Below are positions 43,475 through 52,361 of a stretch of 64,000 nucleotides of DNA, in pieces (within the stretch, counting starts at the first letter, position 1; each line of letters begins with the position of its first letter). The DNA comes from Magnetococcales bacterium (lineage in GTDB: Bacteria > Pseudomonadota > Magnetococcia > Magnetococcales > DC0425bin3). The stretch spans positions 1 to 64,000 of the forward strand of contig JADGCO010000008.1 in the NCBI GenBank assembly GCA_015228935.1, given 5' to 3'. Position numbers and translations under genes: made by a program. The notes below the pieces were generated by a model that was not told the DNA's origin, made no database searches, and worked only from the letters and a program-made list of their open reading frames with translations.

Positions 43475-44284
43475 TTGCAAGAAAAAATCCCCATTCTGGA
43501 CCGCATCATGGCCCGCAAGCGGGAAGAGGTGGCGGAACGGCGGCGGCGTTCACCGGAATCCCGGCTGGTGGAACAGGCACGGACCCTGCCGCCAACCCGG
43601 GATTTTACGCAGACCTTGACCGGCAAAATCCAGAACGCGAAGCTGGCGATCATTGCCGAGGTCAAGAAAGCCTCCCCATCCAAGGGGGTGATCCATCCGG
43701 ACCATCCCCCCTTCGATCCGATACGCATTGCAGCGGGTTATGCCCAACACGGTGCGACGTGCATCTCCTGTCTGACGGATCGGGATTTTTTTCAGGGGAG
43801 CGAGGAATATTTGACCCGCATCCGCGCCGAAGTGGACCTGCCCTTGTTGCGCAAGGATTTTTTGTTTGATCCCTACCAGGTGATCGAATCCCGGGCCATC
43901 GGTGCCGATGCCATCCTGCTCATCATGGCGGTCTTGTCTGTCGGGCAGGCCCGGGAGTTGGAGGCCGCCGCCCGGGAAATGCACCTGCACGTCCTGGTCG
44001 AAGTCCACGATGAAGCCGAACTCGATGCCGCCCATGAATTGCAAACCCCCCTGCTCGGCATCAACAATCGCGATCTGCGCACCTTTGTCACCTCCCTGGA
44101 GACCACTCTGCGTCTTGCGGTGCGGGCCGATGCGGGGCGTTGCATCGTCTCGGAAAGCGGCATCCGCACTCCGGCGGATATCGCGCACCTGCAGCAACAC
44201 GGAATCCATGCCTTTCTGGTGGGGGAATCCCTGATGCGGGAGAGTGATCCGGGTGCCGCATTGGCACGTCTCATGGGATCCTGA
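43475..44284 (+). CDS. trpC: indole-3-glycerol-phosphate synthase
   Basis: A 269-residue TIM-barrel enzyme closing CdRP to indole-3-glycerol phosphate in tryptophan synthesis. It has ILDRIMARKREEVAERR at the start, IIAEVKKASPSKG, CLTDRDFFQGS, LLRKDFLFDPYQV and GINNRDLRTF with SESGI. TTG at 43475 with GAGGAA about 9 bases upstream is taken as start; the longer open frame upstream overlaps the CAP gene in another frame and is not real. trpF starts 4 bp after its stop. The trpB and trpA genes that complete the pathway are not next to it. Confidence 0.94.
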   Translation: MQEKIPILDRIMARKREEVAERRRRSPESRLVEQARTLPPTRDFTQTLTGKIQNAKLAIIAEVKKASPSKGVIHPDHPPFDPIRIAAGYAQHGATCISCLTDRDFFQGSEEYLTRIRAEVDLPLLRKDFLFDPYQVIESRAIGADAILLIMAVLSVGQARELEAAAREMHLHVLVEVHDEAELDAAHELQTPLLGINNRDLRTFVTSLETTLRLAVRADAGRCIVSESGIRTPADIAHLQQHGIHAFLVGESLMRESDPGAALARLMGS

Positions 44285-44288
44285 CGCG

Positions 44289-44942
44289 ATGGTCAAAATC
44301 AAGATTTGTGGCATGACCCGCGTTGCGGATGCCCTGGCGGCGGTGCGTTGCGGGGCGGATGCCATTGGCCTGGTTTTCTATCCAAAATCGCCGCGTTATA
44401 TCGATCCCGACCAGGCCGCCAGGCTGGTTGCCGCCTTGCCCCCTTTTGTGGCGGTGGCGGGTTTGTTCGTCAACCAGCCGCCCGAATGGATCCATGAGAT
44501 CACCCGCCAGTGCCGTCTGACCGACATTCAACTGCATGGCGATGAACCCCCTGCCGCCTGCCTTGGTCTCCCTGCCCGGGTCATCAAGGCCATCCGGGTT
44601 GCCACCCCCGCCGATCTGCAAAATATTGACCAGTACCCGGTTGCCGGTATTCTCCTGGATGCCAAGGTTTCCCATGCCTATGGCGGCACCGGGCAGGCAT
44701 TTGACTGGACCATGCTGGATGGTTTTCAATGCCGAACCCCCCTGATTCTGGCCGGGGGTTTGAATCCCGATAATGTGCAACAGGCCATCCGGATGGTCAA
44801 ACCCTACGGGGTGGATCTTTCCAGTGGTGTGGAGGTCGCGCCGGGCATCAAGGACCATGACAAAATGTGCCGGTTCATGGATCGTGTACGCCAAACGGTT
44901 TTGTCTCCCCCCACCCCACATGCAAAACCCTCTCCTGGTTGA
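44289..44942 (+). CDS. trpF: phosphoribosylanthranilate isomerase
   Basis: A 217-residue barrel enzyme: VKIKICGMTRVADAL (catalytic Cys ~7), GLVFYPKSPRYI, LQLHGDEPP-like DIQLHGDEPP, GILLDAKV, ILAGGLNPDNV and VDLSSGVE. It isomerises phosphoribosylanthranilate to CdRP, the step before TrpC. ATG 44289 lies 4 bp after the trpC stop; a longer frame from 44244 is less likely. accD follows 12 bp downstream. In many proteobacteria trpB and trpA sit between trpF and accD; here they are missing. Confidence 0.95.
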   Translation: MVKIKICGMTRVADALAAVRCGADAIGLVFYPKSPRYIDPDQAARLVAALPPFVAVAGLFVNQPPEWIHEITRQCRLTDIQLHGDEPPAACLGLPARVIKAIRVATPADLQNIDQYPVAGILLDAKVSHAYGGTGQAFDWTMLDGFQCRTPLILAGGLNPDNVQQAIRMVKPYGVDLSSGVEVAPGIKDHDKMCRFMDRVRQTVLSPPTPHAKPSPG

Positions 44943-44954
44943 CGGGTACGCCGC

Positions 44955-45878
44955 ATGAACTGGTTTGAACGCATCATTCGCCCGAAAATCAAGGTCAGTG
45001 CCAAACGCACTCAGGCACCGGAAGGGTTGTGGATCAAGTGTCCTGAATGCAGCCAGACCCTTTTCCAGAAGGAGTTGGAACGCAATCTGGATGTCTGCCG
45101 GCATTGTCAATACCACTTTCGCATTTCCGGCAAGCGCCGCATCGACATCACCCTGGATCCCGACGGGCGGCAGGAACTCTTTCCGGCGCTTTATCCAGCG
45201 GATCCCCTTAAATTCAAGGATCTCAAGCGGTATCGGGATCGCATCAAGGATGCCCAGAAAAAAACGGGCGTCAATGATGCCGTGCGGGTCTATAAGGGGT
45301 ATATCGAAAAGGTGCCGGTGGTCGTGGCGGCCCTGGATTTTGATTTCATGGCTGGTTCGATGGGATCCGTGGTCGGGGCCAAGATTGCCCATGCCGCCCT
45401 GGCTGCGGAACGGGCCAAATGCGGTTTTGTGGTTTTTCCGGCCTCGGGAGGTGCCCGCATGCAGGAGGGGATTCTCTCTCTCATGCAGATGGCCAAGACC
45501 ACGGCGGCCATCACCCGCCTTGAAGAGGCGGCCCTGCCCTACATTGTCGTCCTGACCGATCCCACCACCGGGGGTGTCACGGCCTCTTTTGCCATGCAGG
45601 GTGACATTATCCTGGCCGAACCCAATGCCCTGATCTGTTTTGCCGGTCCACGGGTGATCGAACAAACCATTCGCGAGGCCTTGCCGGAAGGGTTTCAGCG
45701 CAGTGAATATCTGCTGGAACACGGTTTTCTGGATCGTATCTGCCAACGTCATGAAATCCGCCCCCTGCTCGCTTTGCTGCTTTCCCGTCTGACCGGGCGG
45801 AGCGTGACCCGGAATGGGGTATACTCCTTTGTGCCTGAACCGGAACAACCCTCGCTCTTTGATCCGGATGCGCCTTGA
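44955..45878 (+). CDS. accD: acetyl-CoA carboxylase carboxyltransferase beta subunit
   Basis: A 307-residue protein. A zinc ribbon at ~27-52 (CPECSQTLFQKELERN, then CRHCQYHF; four Cys) precedes the carboxyltransferase domain: FMAGSMGSVVGAKI, FPASGGARMQEGILSLMQMAKT, VVLTDPTTGGVTASFA and FAGPRVIEQTI. AccD pairs with AccA to move CO2 from biotin to acetyl-CoA, making malonyl-CoA for fatty acids. accD followed by folC is a classic arrangement; folC's ATG begins at the base after the stop codon. Confidence 0.96.
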   Translation: MNWFERIIRPKIKVSAKRTQAPEGLWIKCPECSQTLFQKELERNLDVCRHCQYHFRISGKRRIDITLDPDGRQELFPALYPADPLKFKDLKRYRDRIKDAQKKTGVNDAVRVYKGYIEKVPVVVAALDFDFMAGSMGSVVGAKIAHAALAAERAKCGFVVFPASGGARMQEGILSLMQMAKTTAAITRLEEAALPYIVVLTDPTTGGVTASFAMQGDIILAEPNALICFAGPRVIEQTIREALPEGFQRSEYLLEHGFLDRICQRHEIRPLLALLLSRLTGRSVTRNGVYSFVPEPEQPSLFDPDAP

Positions 45879-47327
45879 ATGACGACCGCCTGGGGTCAAA
45901 CCGCTCATGAACGTCTTCTTTCGCAGGCAGCACAATTTTCCGCGCAGCGCATCCGTCTGGGTCTGGGCCGGATGCGGCGTCTTATGAATGTCCTGGGCAA
46001 TCCGGAAAGGGGTTTGCACGCCATTCATGTGGCCGGCACCAACGGCAAGGGATCCACGGTCGCTTTCCTGGAGGCCATTCTGCACGAGGCCGGCCATGAA
46101 CCCGCTGTCTATACCTCTCCGCACCTGCAACGCTTCCATGAACGGATTCGCAGTCAGGGTCGGGACATCGATGATGCCACCCTGGAGTCCCTGCTGACGA
46201 CGGTATTGCGAGCCAATGCCGGGGAACCGGCCACTTTTTTTGAGCTGACGACAGCGGTTGCCCTGCTCCATTTTTCCCACCTGCAACCTCGATCCCCTCC
46301 TCCATCCGACACGCGCTCCCGTCCGCATGCCGACAGCCAGTCCAATACCCGTTTCGACCACCACGCCCATGCCTGTGCCGATGCCCATTCCGACAATCGA
46401 GCCGGCACCCGATCCCCTGTGCATGCCCGTCCGTCCATCCCCCCCCCGGCAGTGATCCTGGAAACCGGTCTTGGTGGCCGTTTGGACGCCACCAATGTGA
46501 TCCATCCCCATCTGACCTTGATCACGCCCATTGGTCTGGATCACCAGGAGTATCTGGGAGAGACCCTCAGCCGGATTGCCCGGGAAAAGGCCGGCATTTT
46601 GAAACCCGGGGTTCCGGCAGCGGCGGATCCCGGTTCGGAAACAGCCTCTGCAAGCATTGCACGCCGGGCAGAACACTTGGGCATCACCCTCTGGTTGCAC
46701 CAGCGGGATTACCGGTTTACCCAGCCGGATGACTCTGGAATGTGGCGCTATCAGGACGCTTTGGGAACCCTGGACCTGCCACCCCTGCGCCTGCCGGGAC
46801 ACCATCAATATGGCAATGCCGCCCTGGCCCTGGCCGGTTTGCGTCTGCTCTCGACCGTGGCCTCCTGCCCCTGGTCTGTCCCGCTGGCAGCGTGCCAAAA
46901 GGGCATTTCCCAGGCTTGGCTGCCGGGACGTCTGGAACTTGTTCCGGGGACTCCGCCTGTCTGGCTGGATGGGGCACACAACTGTGCGGGAACCCGGGTG
47001 TTGGCCGCCGCCCTGGCCGATATGGAACCTCTTCCCACCCATCTGGTCTTTACGGCCTTGCAGGACAAGGACATACCCGGCATGGCCGACCTGTTGGCCC
47101 CCTGGGTGCGGCAGGTCTGGATCGCCCCTCTGTCGGAACCTCGCGCCGCCAACCCCGAAGCCATGGCCCATATCTGGCGGCAACAAGGAATTGCCACCTC
47201 CATTTGCCCGGATCCGGCAACGGCCTTGCGGTCGGCACAAAAAAGCTGCCCACACCCTGGCCGGGTCCTGGTCACCGGGTCGCTGCATCTGGTCGGCATC
47301 GTTCGTTCCCTGCTGTTTGCCAGATAA
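45879..47327 (+). CDS. folC: dihydrofolate / folylpolyglutamate synthase with low-complexity insertion
   Basis: A 482-residue Mur-ligase-like enzyme adding glutamate to dihydropteroate and folates. Features include VAGTNGKGSTVAF (ATP loop, ~52-64), TSPHLQRFHERI, LETGLGGRLDATN (~194-206), TPIGLDHQEYLG, KAGILKPG and LVFTALQDKD. E. coli FolC is about 422 residues; the excess is mainly a Pro/His/Arg/Ser-rich insertion at ~136-190 (46284-46446) between the FELTTAVALLHF helix and the AVILETGLGG strand. The inserted DNA is skewed and repeat-like. The enzyme should tolerate it as a surface loop, but this is untested. Its ATG abuts the accD stop. Confidence 0.92.
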   Translation: MTTAWGQTAHERLLSQAAQFSAQRIRLGLGRMRRLMNVLGNPERGLHAIHVAGTNGKGSTVAFLEAILHEAGHEPAVYTSPHLQRFHERIRSQGRDIDDATLESLLTTVLRANAGEPATFFELTTAVALLHFSHLQPRSPPPSDTRSRPHADSQSNTRFDHHAHACADAHSDNRAGTRSPVHARPSIPPPAVILETGLGGRLDATNVIHPHLTLITPIGLDHQEYLGETLSRIAREKAGILKPGVPAAADPGSETASASIARRAEHLGITLWLHQRDYRFTQPDDSGMWRYQDALGTLDLPPLRLPGHHQYGNAALALAGLRLLSTVASCPWSVPLAACQKGISQAWLPGRLELVPGTPPVWLDGAHNCAGTRVLAAALADMEPLPTHLVFTALQDKDIPGMADLLAPWVRQVWIAPLSEPRAANPEAMAHIWRQQGIATSICPDPATALRSAQKSCPHPGRVLVTGSLHLVGIVRSLLFAR

Positions 47328-47411
47328 TCAACAGCGTCATGGTTTATGGAATGGATGCCTCGTGGAAAAGGCGGTACACTTTGTGTTCAATTCTCACGAG
47401 GAGTCATCATC

Positions 47412-47795
47412 ATGGGTCTGATTCACGCTGACCTGGTCTTGAAAAATCCCCTGCTGGACTCGACCATGGTCATTCGCGCCATGGTTGACAGTGGCGCTCT
47501 CCTGATGTGCATACCGCAACATGTTGCCATGCAGCTCCAACTGAAAGAGCTGGAGAAACGCGAAGTCACCCTGGCCGATGGCCATCGACATCTGGTTCCC
47601 TACGTTGGTCCGCTGGAGATTCATTTTGCCAATCGCCGCTGTTTTGCCGGCGCGTTGGTGCTGGGCCATGAACCCTTGCTGGGTGCTGTCCCCATGGAAG
47701 ATATGGATATCGTGATCAATATGGCACAACAAAAACTGGTGGTGAATCCGGAGAATCCACATATCGCCATGGCACCCGTGAAAACCACTGCCTGA
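47412..47795 (+). CDS. retropepsin-like aspartyl protease (clan AA)
   Basis: A 127-residue protein of the clan AA aspartic protease family (TIGR03698-like). It contains MVDSGALLMCIP, where DSG holds the catalytic aspartate (~residue 26), then GPLEIHFANRRCFAGALVLGHEPLLGAVPMEDMDIV and a C-terminal LVVNPENPH. Proteins this size would dimerise as retropepsins do. ATG 47412 has GAGGAG about 9 bases upstream and is preferred over longer frames. It follows folC by ~85 bp and has no evident partner; targets unknown. Confidence 0.85.
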   Translation: MGLIHADLVLKNPLLDSTMVIRAMVDSGALLMCIPQHVAMQLQLKELEKREVTLADGHRHLVPYVGPLEIHFANRRCFAGALVLGHEPLLGAVPMEDMDIVINMAQQKLVVNPENPHIAMAPVKTTA

Positions 47796-47819
47796 CACGC
47801 ATGATCAATTGACGAACGG

Positions 47820-50800
47820 TCAGATGATTTGAATCTTGTTTTGGGAAAGAATTTCCTGCATGACCACCAGGCCAAACCGGGCGGTATCGGAGTGGATGGT
47901 CAACATGACATCACTGCCGGAAACCCGCACCACGCGGCAGGAAAAGCCTGCATCCCTGGTCAAACGCACAAAGCGAAAAGTCCCCTGCATGCCCTCTCTC
48001 AGACCATCTCCGGCCCGTTCCAGTTTCATGCGGACGCCAACGACGCTGACATCTTCTGTAACACCCCGATGGGCAACCCCATCCGGCATTACAATTTCGA
48101 CTTTGGTTTTCAAGACAGACCTTTCCACCTCCCGACGGGATCCGACTTCCTCTGTCTGACTCCGGAAAGGAGATTGTGGTGGTCCAGGTCTTGTGGAAAG
48201 CCTGGATGCCAAGCGACCCGGATTGGTCACGGGACTTTTTTGACCCCGAATGGCAATCGCCCAGTCACCCTTGGAACTCTTTTGGATCTCCTCCTGGGCT
48301 GGGAACAAATCGCGAATATCTTCTTTTGCGTAGATCGGCGTTTCCTGCTGGATCGCCGGACCAGCCAGGTGATCCAACTCCACAAATTGTTCCTGACGGG
48401 CCGGAGAAAAAGCCGGCTGTTCCTGACGGGACGGAATAACAGCCGTCTGTTCCTGACGAGCCGGAAAAACGGCCGGCTGTTCCTGACGGGCCGAAAAAAC
48501 GGCCGGCTGTTCCTGACGGGCCGGAAAAACAGCCGGCTGTTCCTGACGGGTTGCAAGTGCAAACAGTTGATCCTGCCGGGTTGGTATGGAGGTCTGTTGT
48601 TCCTGCCAGATCGGAATAGCGGAAGTTTGCTCCTGCCGGGTTGGCAGAGGAGCCTGGTGTTCCTCCTGCCAGGTTGGCGTGGTGGTGGCCTGCTGTGATT
48701 CCTGCCGGGTCGGATCTGCGGTTGACTCCGTTACAGGTTCAAAGTACGCCGCGTTTCCCTTTGATGACAGATCATGATGACGCGCCAGTGGTTGACTCAT
48801 GACCTCTTTGGCACTCAACAATTGCTCATGCAATTGTTTGGAGCGATTGCGCAACTGAGTCAGTTTGGAAATAACTTCTTCACCCTGTTCGACCACATCC
48901 TGTTGATGGTGTTCCTGGGAAGCTTCCAGAATTTTTTGAATTTCCTCTGTAACCTGTTGGTAGACCTTGTCACCGCCCAACAGCTTCCAACCCTGATAAT
49001 CCATCTCGCCACTGACCAGGCCCATCTTGATGTTGGTCAGCAATCGACTGATATCGGAGCAGGTATCCTCGATTTCCTTGATAAACTGAACTTTTTGTTG
49101 ATACAGGGAATCAACTTCACTGATCCGTTCTATGGCATCCTCGATTTGCAATTCAATCGTCTTGAATTGTTCCAGCAAAGAAAAATTGTGCGGGCTTTCA
49201 TAATACAACAGGTTGCCCAATCCAATCCCTTTATTGTAAAGCAACATTTCATCGGCAACGTCGCTGGCATTCTTTCCAAGCCCGCGAATCATTCTTGCTT
49301 CTTCTTCGATACCCTGGAGAATATTATCATAATGAAGTATCGATAACTTCCATGTTTTGGCCCAATCCGTAGAGAATCCATCAAGCTTGTCAAATATTTC
49401 CTTTATTTTATTGATTTTTAATTTTGGGATTCTTTTCAAAATATCTTCAATATCAATTATTTTGTTTTTTTCCACAGAGGTTATTTTTACTCTTTCAAGG
49501 CGTCCTCTATTGGATACGCAAAAATTGTAAAGCCATCTTTTCCGTGACCATGGATAATCAATTTTTTCATTAATAAATGAAACCGTGAAAATCCAATATT
49601 TTGCCTGCCAAATCGGGCAATAAACATAATAGATCAAAAAGAATGCAATTTTTTTGTACAAGGTAACCCAGTAAACCGGATCTTCATCATGAGCAGAACA
49701 CCCTTCGCGCATGGAGACCATGACACAGCGCCAGATTTGCAGCATACCTTTTGGGGCACAGCGGGTACAGGTTGCAGAATTTTTCGTGATCTTGCCGGTT
49801 GCAGGGGAACGGTTGCCAGTTCCAGCTTCCTGGCGTTGCCGTCTGGCTTGCGGATCCAGTTCCTTGTAGGCCTTGTCGAGGGTCAACTCAAAATCGCGTT
49901 GCATTTTGGATTTTGTTTCTTCGCGGAGCGTTCCTCCCCGGACGATGGATTTGCACAGGGGCACACCACTGGTTTGTTTCAGGCTCAGCTCGAATTTTTC
50001 CTGTCCCTGCTGCATGCCTGCCGAGATTTTGGCACCCAATTGCACGAACAGCATTTTTTCCAGCTTTCCGTCCCATTGCAGACCTGGGTACAAGACTCCC
50101 AGGAACCGGCATTCATTTCGGTTCAAGGCTTTCTGGACACGATCCAGGGCACGATCCCAGGCTTGCAGGCCATAGCAGATTTCCTTGCGCACCGTGGCCC
50201 TGAAGAGACGGACCAGCCAGATTCTCCATCTGAGCCAGGGAGTGACATGGCCTCCGGTATATTTCAACTCCCCATCCATATCGAACAGCCACATGACGAG
50301 GGCATCCCGCATCAGGATTTCGGAGGGGCGTGGCAGCCAGCTCAGGAGGGAAAACCATACCTCTTTTTTTTCAAAAAAAGTCCTGACTTTACTCACGAAT
50401 TCGTCATTCCACATCGTGATGGCCGTGCTTTTATGGTCCAGAATTTTTTCATCTTTTTTGGCAATTTTAACCGTGAAACGAGTGAACAGCAGGAGTTCAC
50501 CGAGATCAAGCGAAATGGAAAAGAGCAGGATGGCCATCAGAAGAAATCTGGCCATGGTTGCGCCATATTCATCGATGAGAAACCGGTTCAGGGCGGCGAG
50601 GTCTTTATGGATGGCAGCCGGAATGACCCCTTTTTTCAACGCATCGATTCCCTCGATATCCGGGGCATCGACAGCGGCTGAAATATGATACTCGACCTGT
50701 TGTGTACTGCCGTACTTATCGACTTGGCGCAAAACGGAAACATGCAATTTCAGAAGTTTGTTGAGTTCGGTAGCCACTTCATCATAGACACGCTTATTGT

Positions 50801-52295
50801 CTTCGAAAGATGCTGTTATTTTTTGCACCAGGGTATTGATGTCATAGTGTTCCAGGGTCATGAAACGACGCAACTCGGCCACCGAGCGTCCACTGGGTCG
50901 CATGATATGGTCCAATTTATCCAGGTCCTCACGGATTGACCTGTGAGTTGCCTCAAAATTCTGGAAATAACGGGTGGTCAACTCCCGAATTTTTTCATCG
51001 ATGCTTTTGCTGAAATTCAATCCGGAGCCAAGCAGGATGGCATTGATGGCCCGCGAGGTTTCCGAATTCGTATGGACCTTGGGCAAATCGACCAGTCCTT
51101 CGGTGAAGCCGCCAAACACCACAAAATGTTTGGCCCAATAGCGGGGTCCCTTGCGGGGATCCTGGCTGGAGGCAATGCCGGAGAGTTCATCTTCGGGCAA
51201 TTTTTCAAAAGTCACGACCGACTGTTTGACGGTCAGTTCCAGGGCTTTTTTCAGGCCATGCAATGTTTGTGGATGGTCTGGATTGGCGGTGTCGGGATCG
51301 CCGAGAACGAGTTCGACCCGCCCCTTGATATCCAACCACTGTTTTTGCAGCTCACCCTGCTTGGAAACCAGGGAGACAATGCCATCATAATTGGTGTAGA
51401 CCGAAAAGAAAGTCAGCAACGTCGCCAGGACAATCCAGCGTGGATTGATCCCGAACGCATGGACCAGCCCTTTCCAAAACCGCCCTTTTTCGGCAAAGCC
51501 CTGGAACAGGCGACCCTTGAAGTCAAGAATGGCCAGCGAAAGAGAAATTCCGACGGCCAGGCCAACGACGTAACGGGCTGTTTCCCCGGCACCGCCTGCA
51601 AACAGGGTCCCAAAAATTTTATGGGATATGGGAAGCTGAAGCAGTTCGTTGATGCCACGAAACGTGGTGACTGTTGACAGAATGAAAAGCAATACAGAAA
51701 TGAATGGTTTCAGGCCAATGATCAACCACCGCAAAGAATCGGCCATATTCCGGATGAACGACCGTTTTCCACTTGAACCCCACCAGATTTCCCGGATGGG
51801 AGGAACCGCTTGCAGGTTCATGCGTTCCCGTTCGGCCAGCGCTTCGGCCACGGCCACCTTCAAGGCACCCCGGGCAGCTTCCATATTGAGCTGGAAAATC
51901 ATCCGGGTCAGTTTGAGAAACGGATTATCCTCAAGGGCCTCTTCGTCCCACTGCCGGATGGCTCCCTGGAAAGCGATAAACCGGTCGAGAATGGGGGTTT
52001 TGACCTCACTGACCTGAGAGGGATCGACGGCCTCGGCCTGTCGTCTCTCCTCGACCAGGTTTTTTTGCAGCAGGGAGATGGCCCGCAGGGTATCCGACCA
52101 TTTATCCTGGGCGCGGGAAAAAAATTCCTGATAACTCTCTTGGAAAAGAACCTGGTCTCGATTGTAAATCGGCAGAAGGCAGACTTGTGATCCCGGTTCG
52201 GTCTCTTGCGTAAACAGATTGATGACCGTCTGGCCATAAACTGCCAAAGGACGCAGGTCCGGTCTTTCTTTGACTTCGCTCTCAAGTAGATCCAT
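47820..52295 (-). CDS. very large membrane-anchored protein ending in repeats and a PilZ domain
   Basis: An uninterrupted 1,491-codon gene. The N-terminal ~180 residues are soluble; membrane helices are predicted at ~188-212, 240-258, 286-308 and 580-606, bracketing a helical domain (~310-580). A further helical region runs to ~860, then an AT-rich hydrophobic patch (AFFLIYYVYCPIW), coiled-coil-like helices (~950-1170), a tract of 10-residue units (TRQEQPAVFP-like, ~1190-1310) and a C-terminal PilZ-like domain (~1395-1470) with DVSVVGVRM (DxSxxG) and CRVVRVSGSD. The RxxxR arginines are not obvious. It may be a membrane receptor for c-di-GMP. No family recognised for the main body. ATG 52295 has only a weak ribosome site. 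Confidence 0.7.
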   Translation of the reverse strand: MDLLESEVKERPDLRPLAVYGQTVINLFTQETEPGSQVCLLPIYNRDQVLFQESYQEFFSRAQDKWSDTLRAISLLQKNLVEERRQAEAVDPSQVSEVKTPILDRFIAFQGAIRQWDEEALEDNPFLKLTRMIFQLNMEAARGALKVAVAEALAERERMNLQAVPPIREIWWGSSGKRSFIRNMADSLRWLIIGLKPFISVLLFILSTVTTFRGINELLQLPISHKIFGTLFAGGAGETARYVVGLAVGISLSLAILDFKGRLFQGFAEKGRFWKGLVHAFGINPRWIVLATLLTFFSVYTNYDGIVSLVSKQGELQKQWLDIKGRVELVLGDPDTANPDHPQTLHGLKKALELTVKQSVVTFEKLPEDELSGIASSQDPRKGPRYWAKHFVVFGGFTEGLVDLPKVHTNSETSRAINAILLGSGLNFSKSIDEKIRELTTRYFQNFEATHRSIREDLDKLDHIMRPSGRSVAELRRFMTLEHYDINTLVQKITASFEDNKRVYDEVATELNKLLKLHVSVLRQVDKYGSTQQVEYHISAAVDAPDIEGIDALKKGVIPAAIHKDLAALNRFLIDEYGATMARFLLMAILLFSISLDLGELLLFTRFTVKIAKKDEKILDHKSTAITMWNDEFVSKVRTFFEKKEVWFSLLSWLPRPSEILMRDALVMWLFDMDGELKYTGGHVTPWLRWRIWLVRLFRATVRKEICYGLQAWDRALDRVQKALNRNECRFLGVLYPGLQWDGKLEKMLFVQLGAKISAGMQQGQEKFELSLKQTSGVPLCKSIVRGGTLREETKSKMQRDFELTLDKAYKELDPQARRQRQEAGTGNRSPATGKITKNSATCTRCAPKGMLQIWRCVMVSMREGCSAHDEDPVYWVTLYKKIAFFLIYYVYCPIWQAKYWIFTVSFINEKIDYPWSRKRWLYNFCVSNRGRLERVKITSVEKNKIIDIEDILKRIPKLKINKIKEIFDKLDGFSTDWAKTWKLSILHYDNILQGIEEEARMIRGLGKNASDVADEMLLYNKGIGLGNLLYYESPHNFSLLEQFKTIELQIEDAIERISEVDSLYQQKVQFIKEIEDTCSDISRLLTNIKMGLVSGEMDYQGWKLLGGDKVYQQVTEEIQKILEASQEHHQQDVVEQGEEVISKLTQLRNRSKQLHEQLLSAKEVMSQPLARHHDLSSKGNAAYFEPVTESTADPTRQESQQATTTPTWQEEHQAPLPTRQEQTSAIPIWQEQQTSIPTRQDQLFALATRQEQPAVFPARQEQPAVFSARQEQPAVFPARQEQTAVIPSRQEQPAFSPARQEQFVELDHLAGPAIQQETPIYAKEDIRDLFPAQEEIQKSSKGDWAIAIRGQKSPVTNPGRLASRLSTRPGPPQSPFRSQTEEVGSRREVERSVLKTKVEIVMPDGVAHRGVTEDVSVVGVRMKLERAGDGLREGMQGTFRFVRLTRDAGFSCRVVRVSGSDVMLTIHSDTARFGLVVMQEILSQNKIQII
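48391..48720 (-). repeat. 30-bp coding repeats in the giant PilZ gene
   Basis: Units of exactly 30 bp begin TCCTGACGGG or TCCTGCCGGG on the plus strand at 48391, 48421, 48451, 48481, 48511, 48541, 48571, 48601 and 48631, with two degenerate units to ~48720. Each encodes 10 residues with a conserved RQEQ. Adjacent units around 48451-48540 are the most alike, suggesting recent local expansion. Confidence 0.95.
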
Positions 52296-52361
52296 TGTGC
52301 CAAAATCCCGGGGAATCCGGAAAGTGAAGAATATTAAGAATGTTATTGTTGTCCTGGATCG

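Noticed and set aside
44271-47288. About 1,000-codon antisense frame over trpF, accD and folC
   Set aside because: It is a shadow of well-identified genes on the other strand, has no domain and has Gly/Arg-rich composition typical of antisense readings.
48391-48720. Regularly spaced repeats considered as a CRISPR array
   Set aside because: Units are contiguous 30-bp coding repeats without spacers, inside an open frame.
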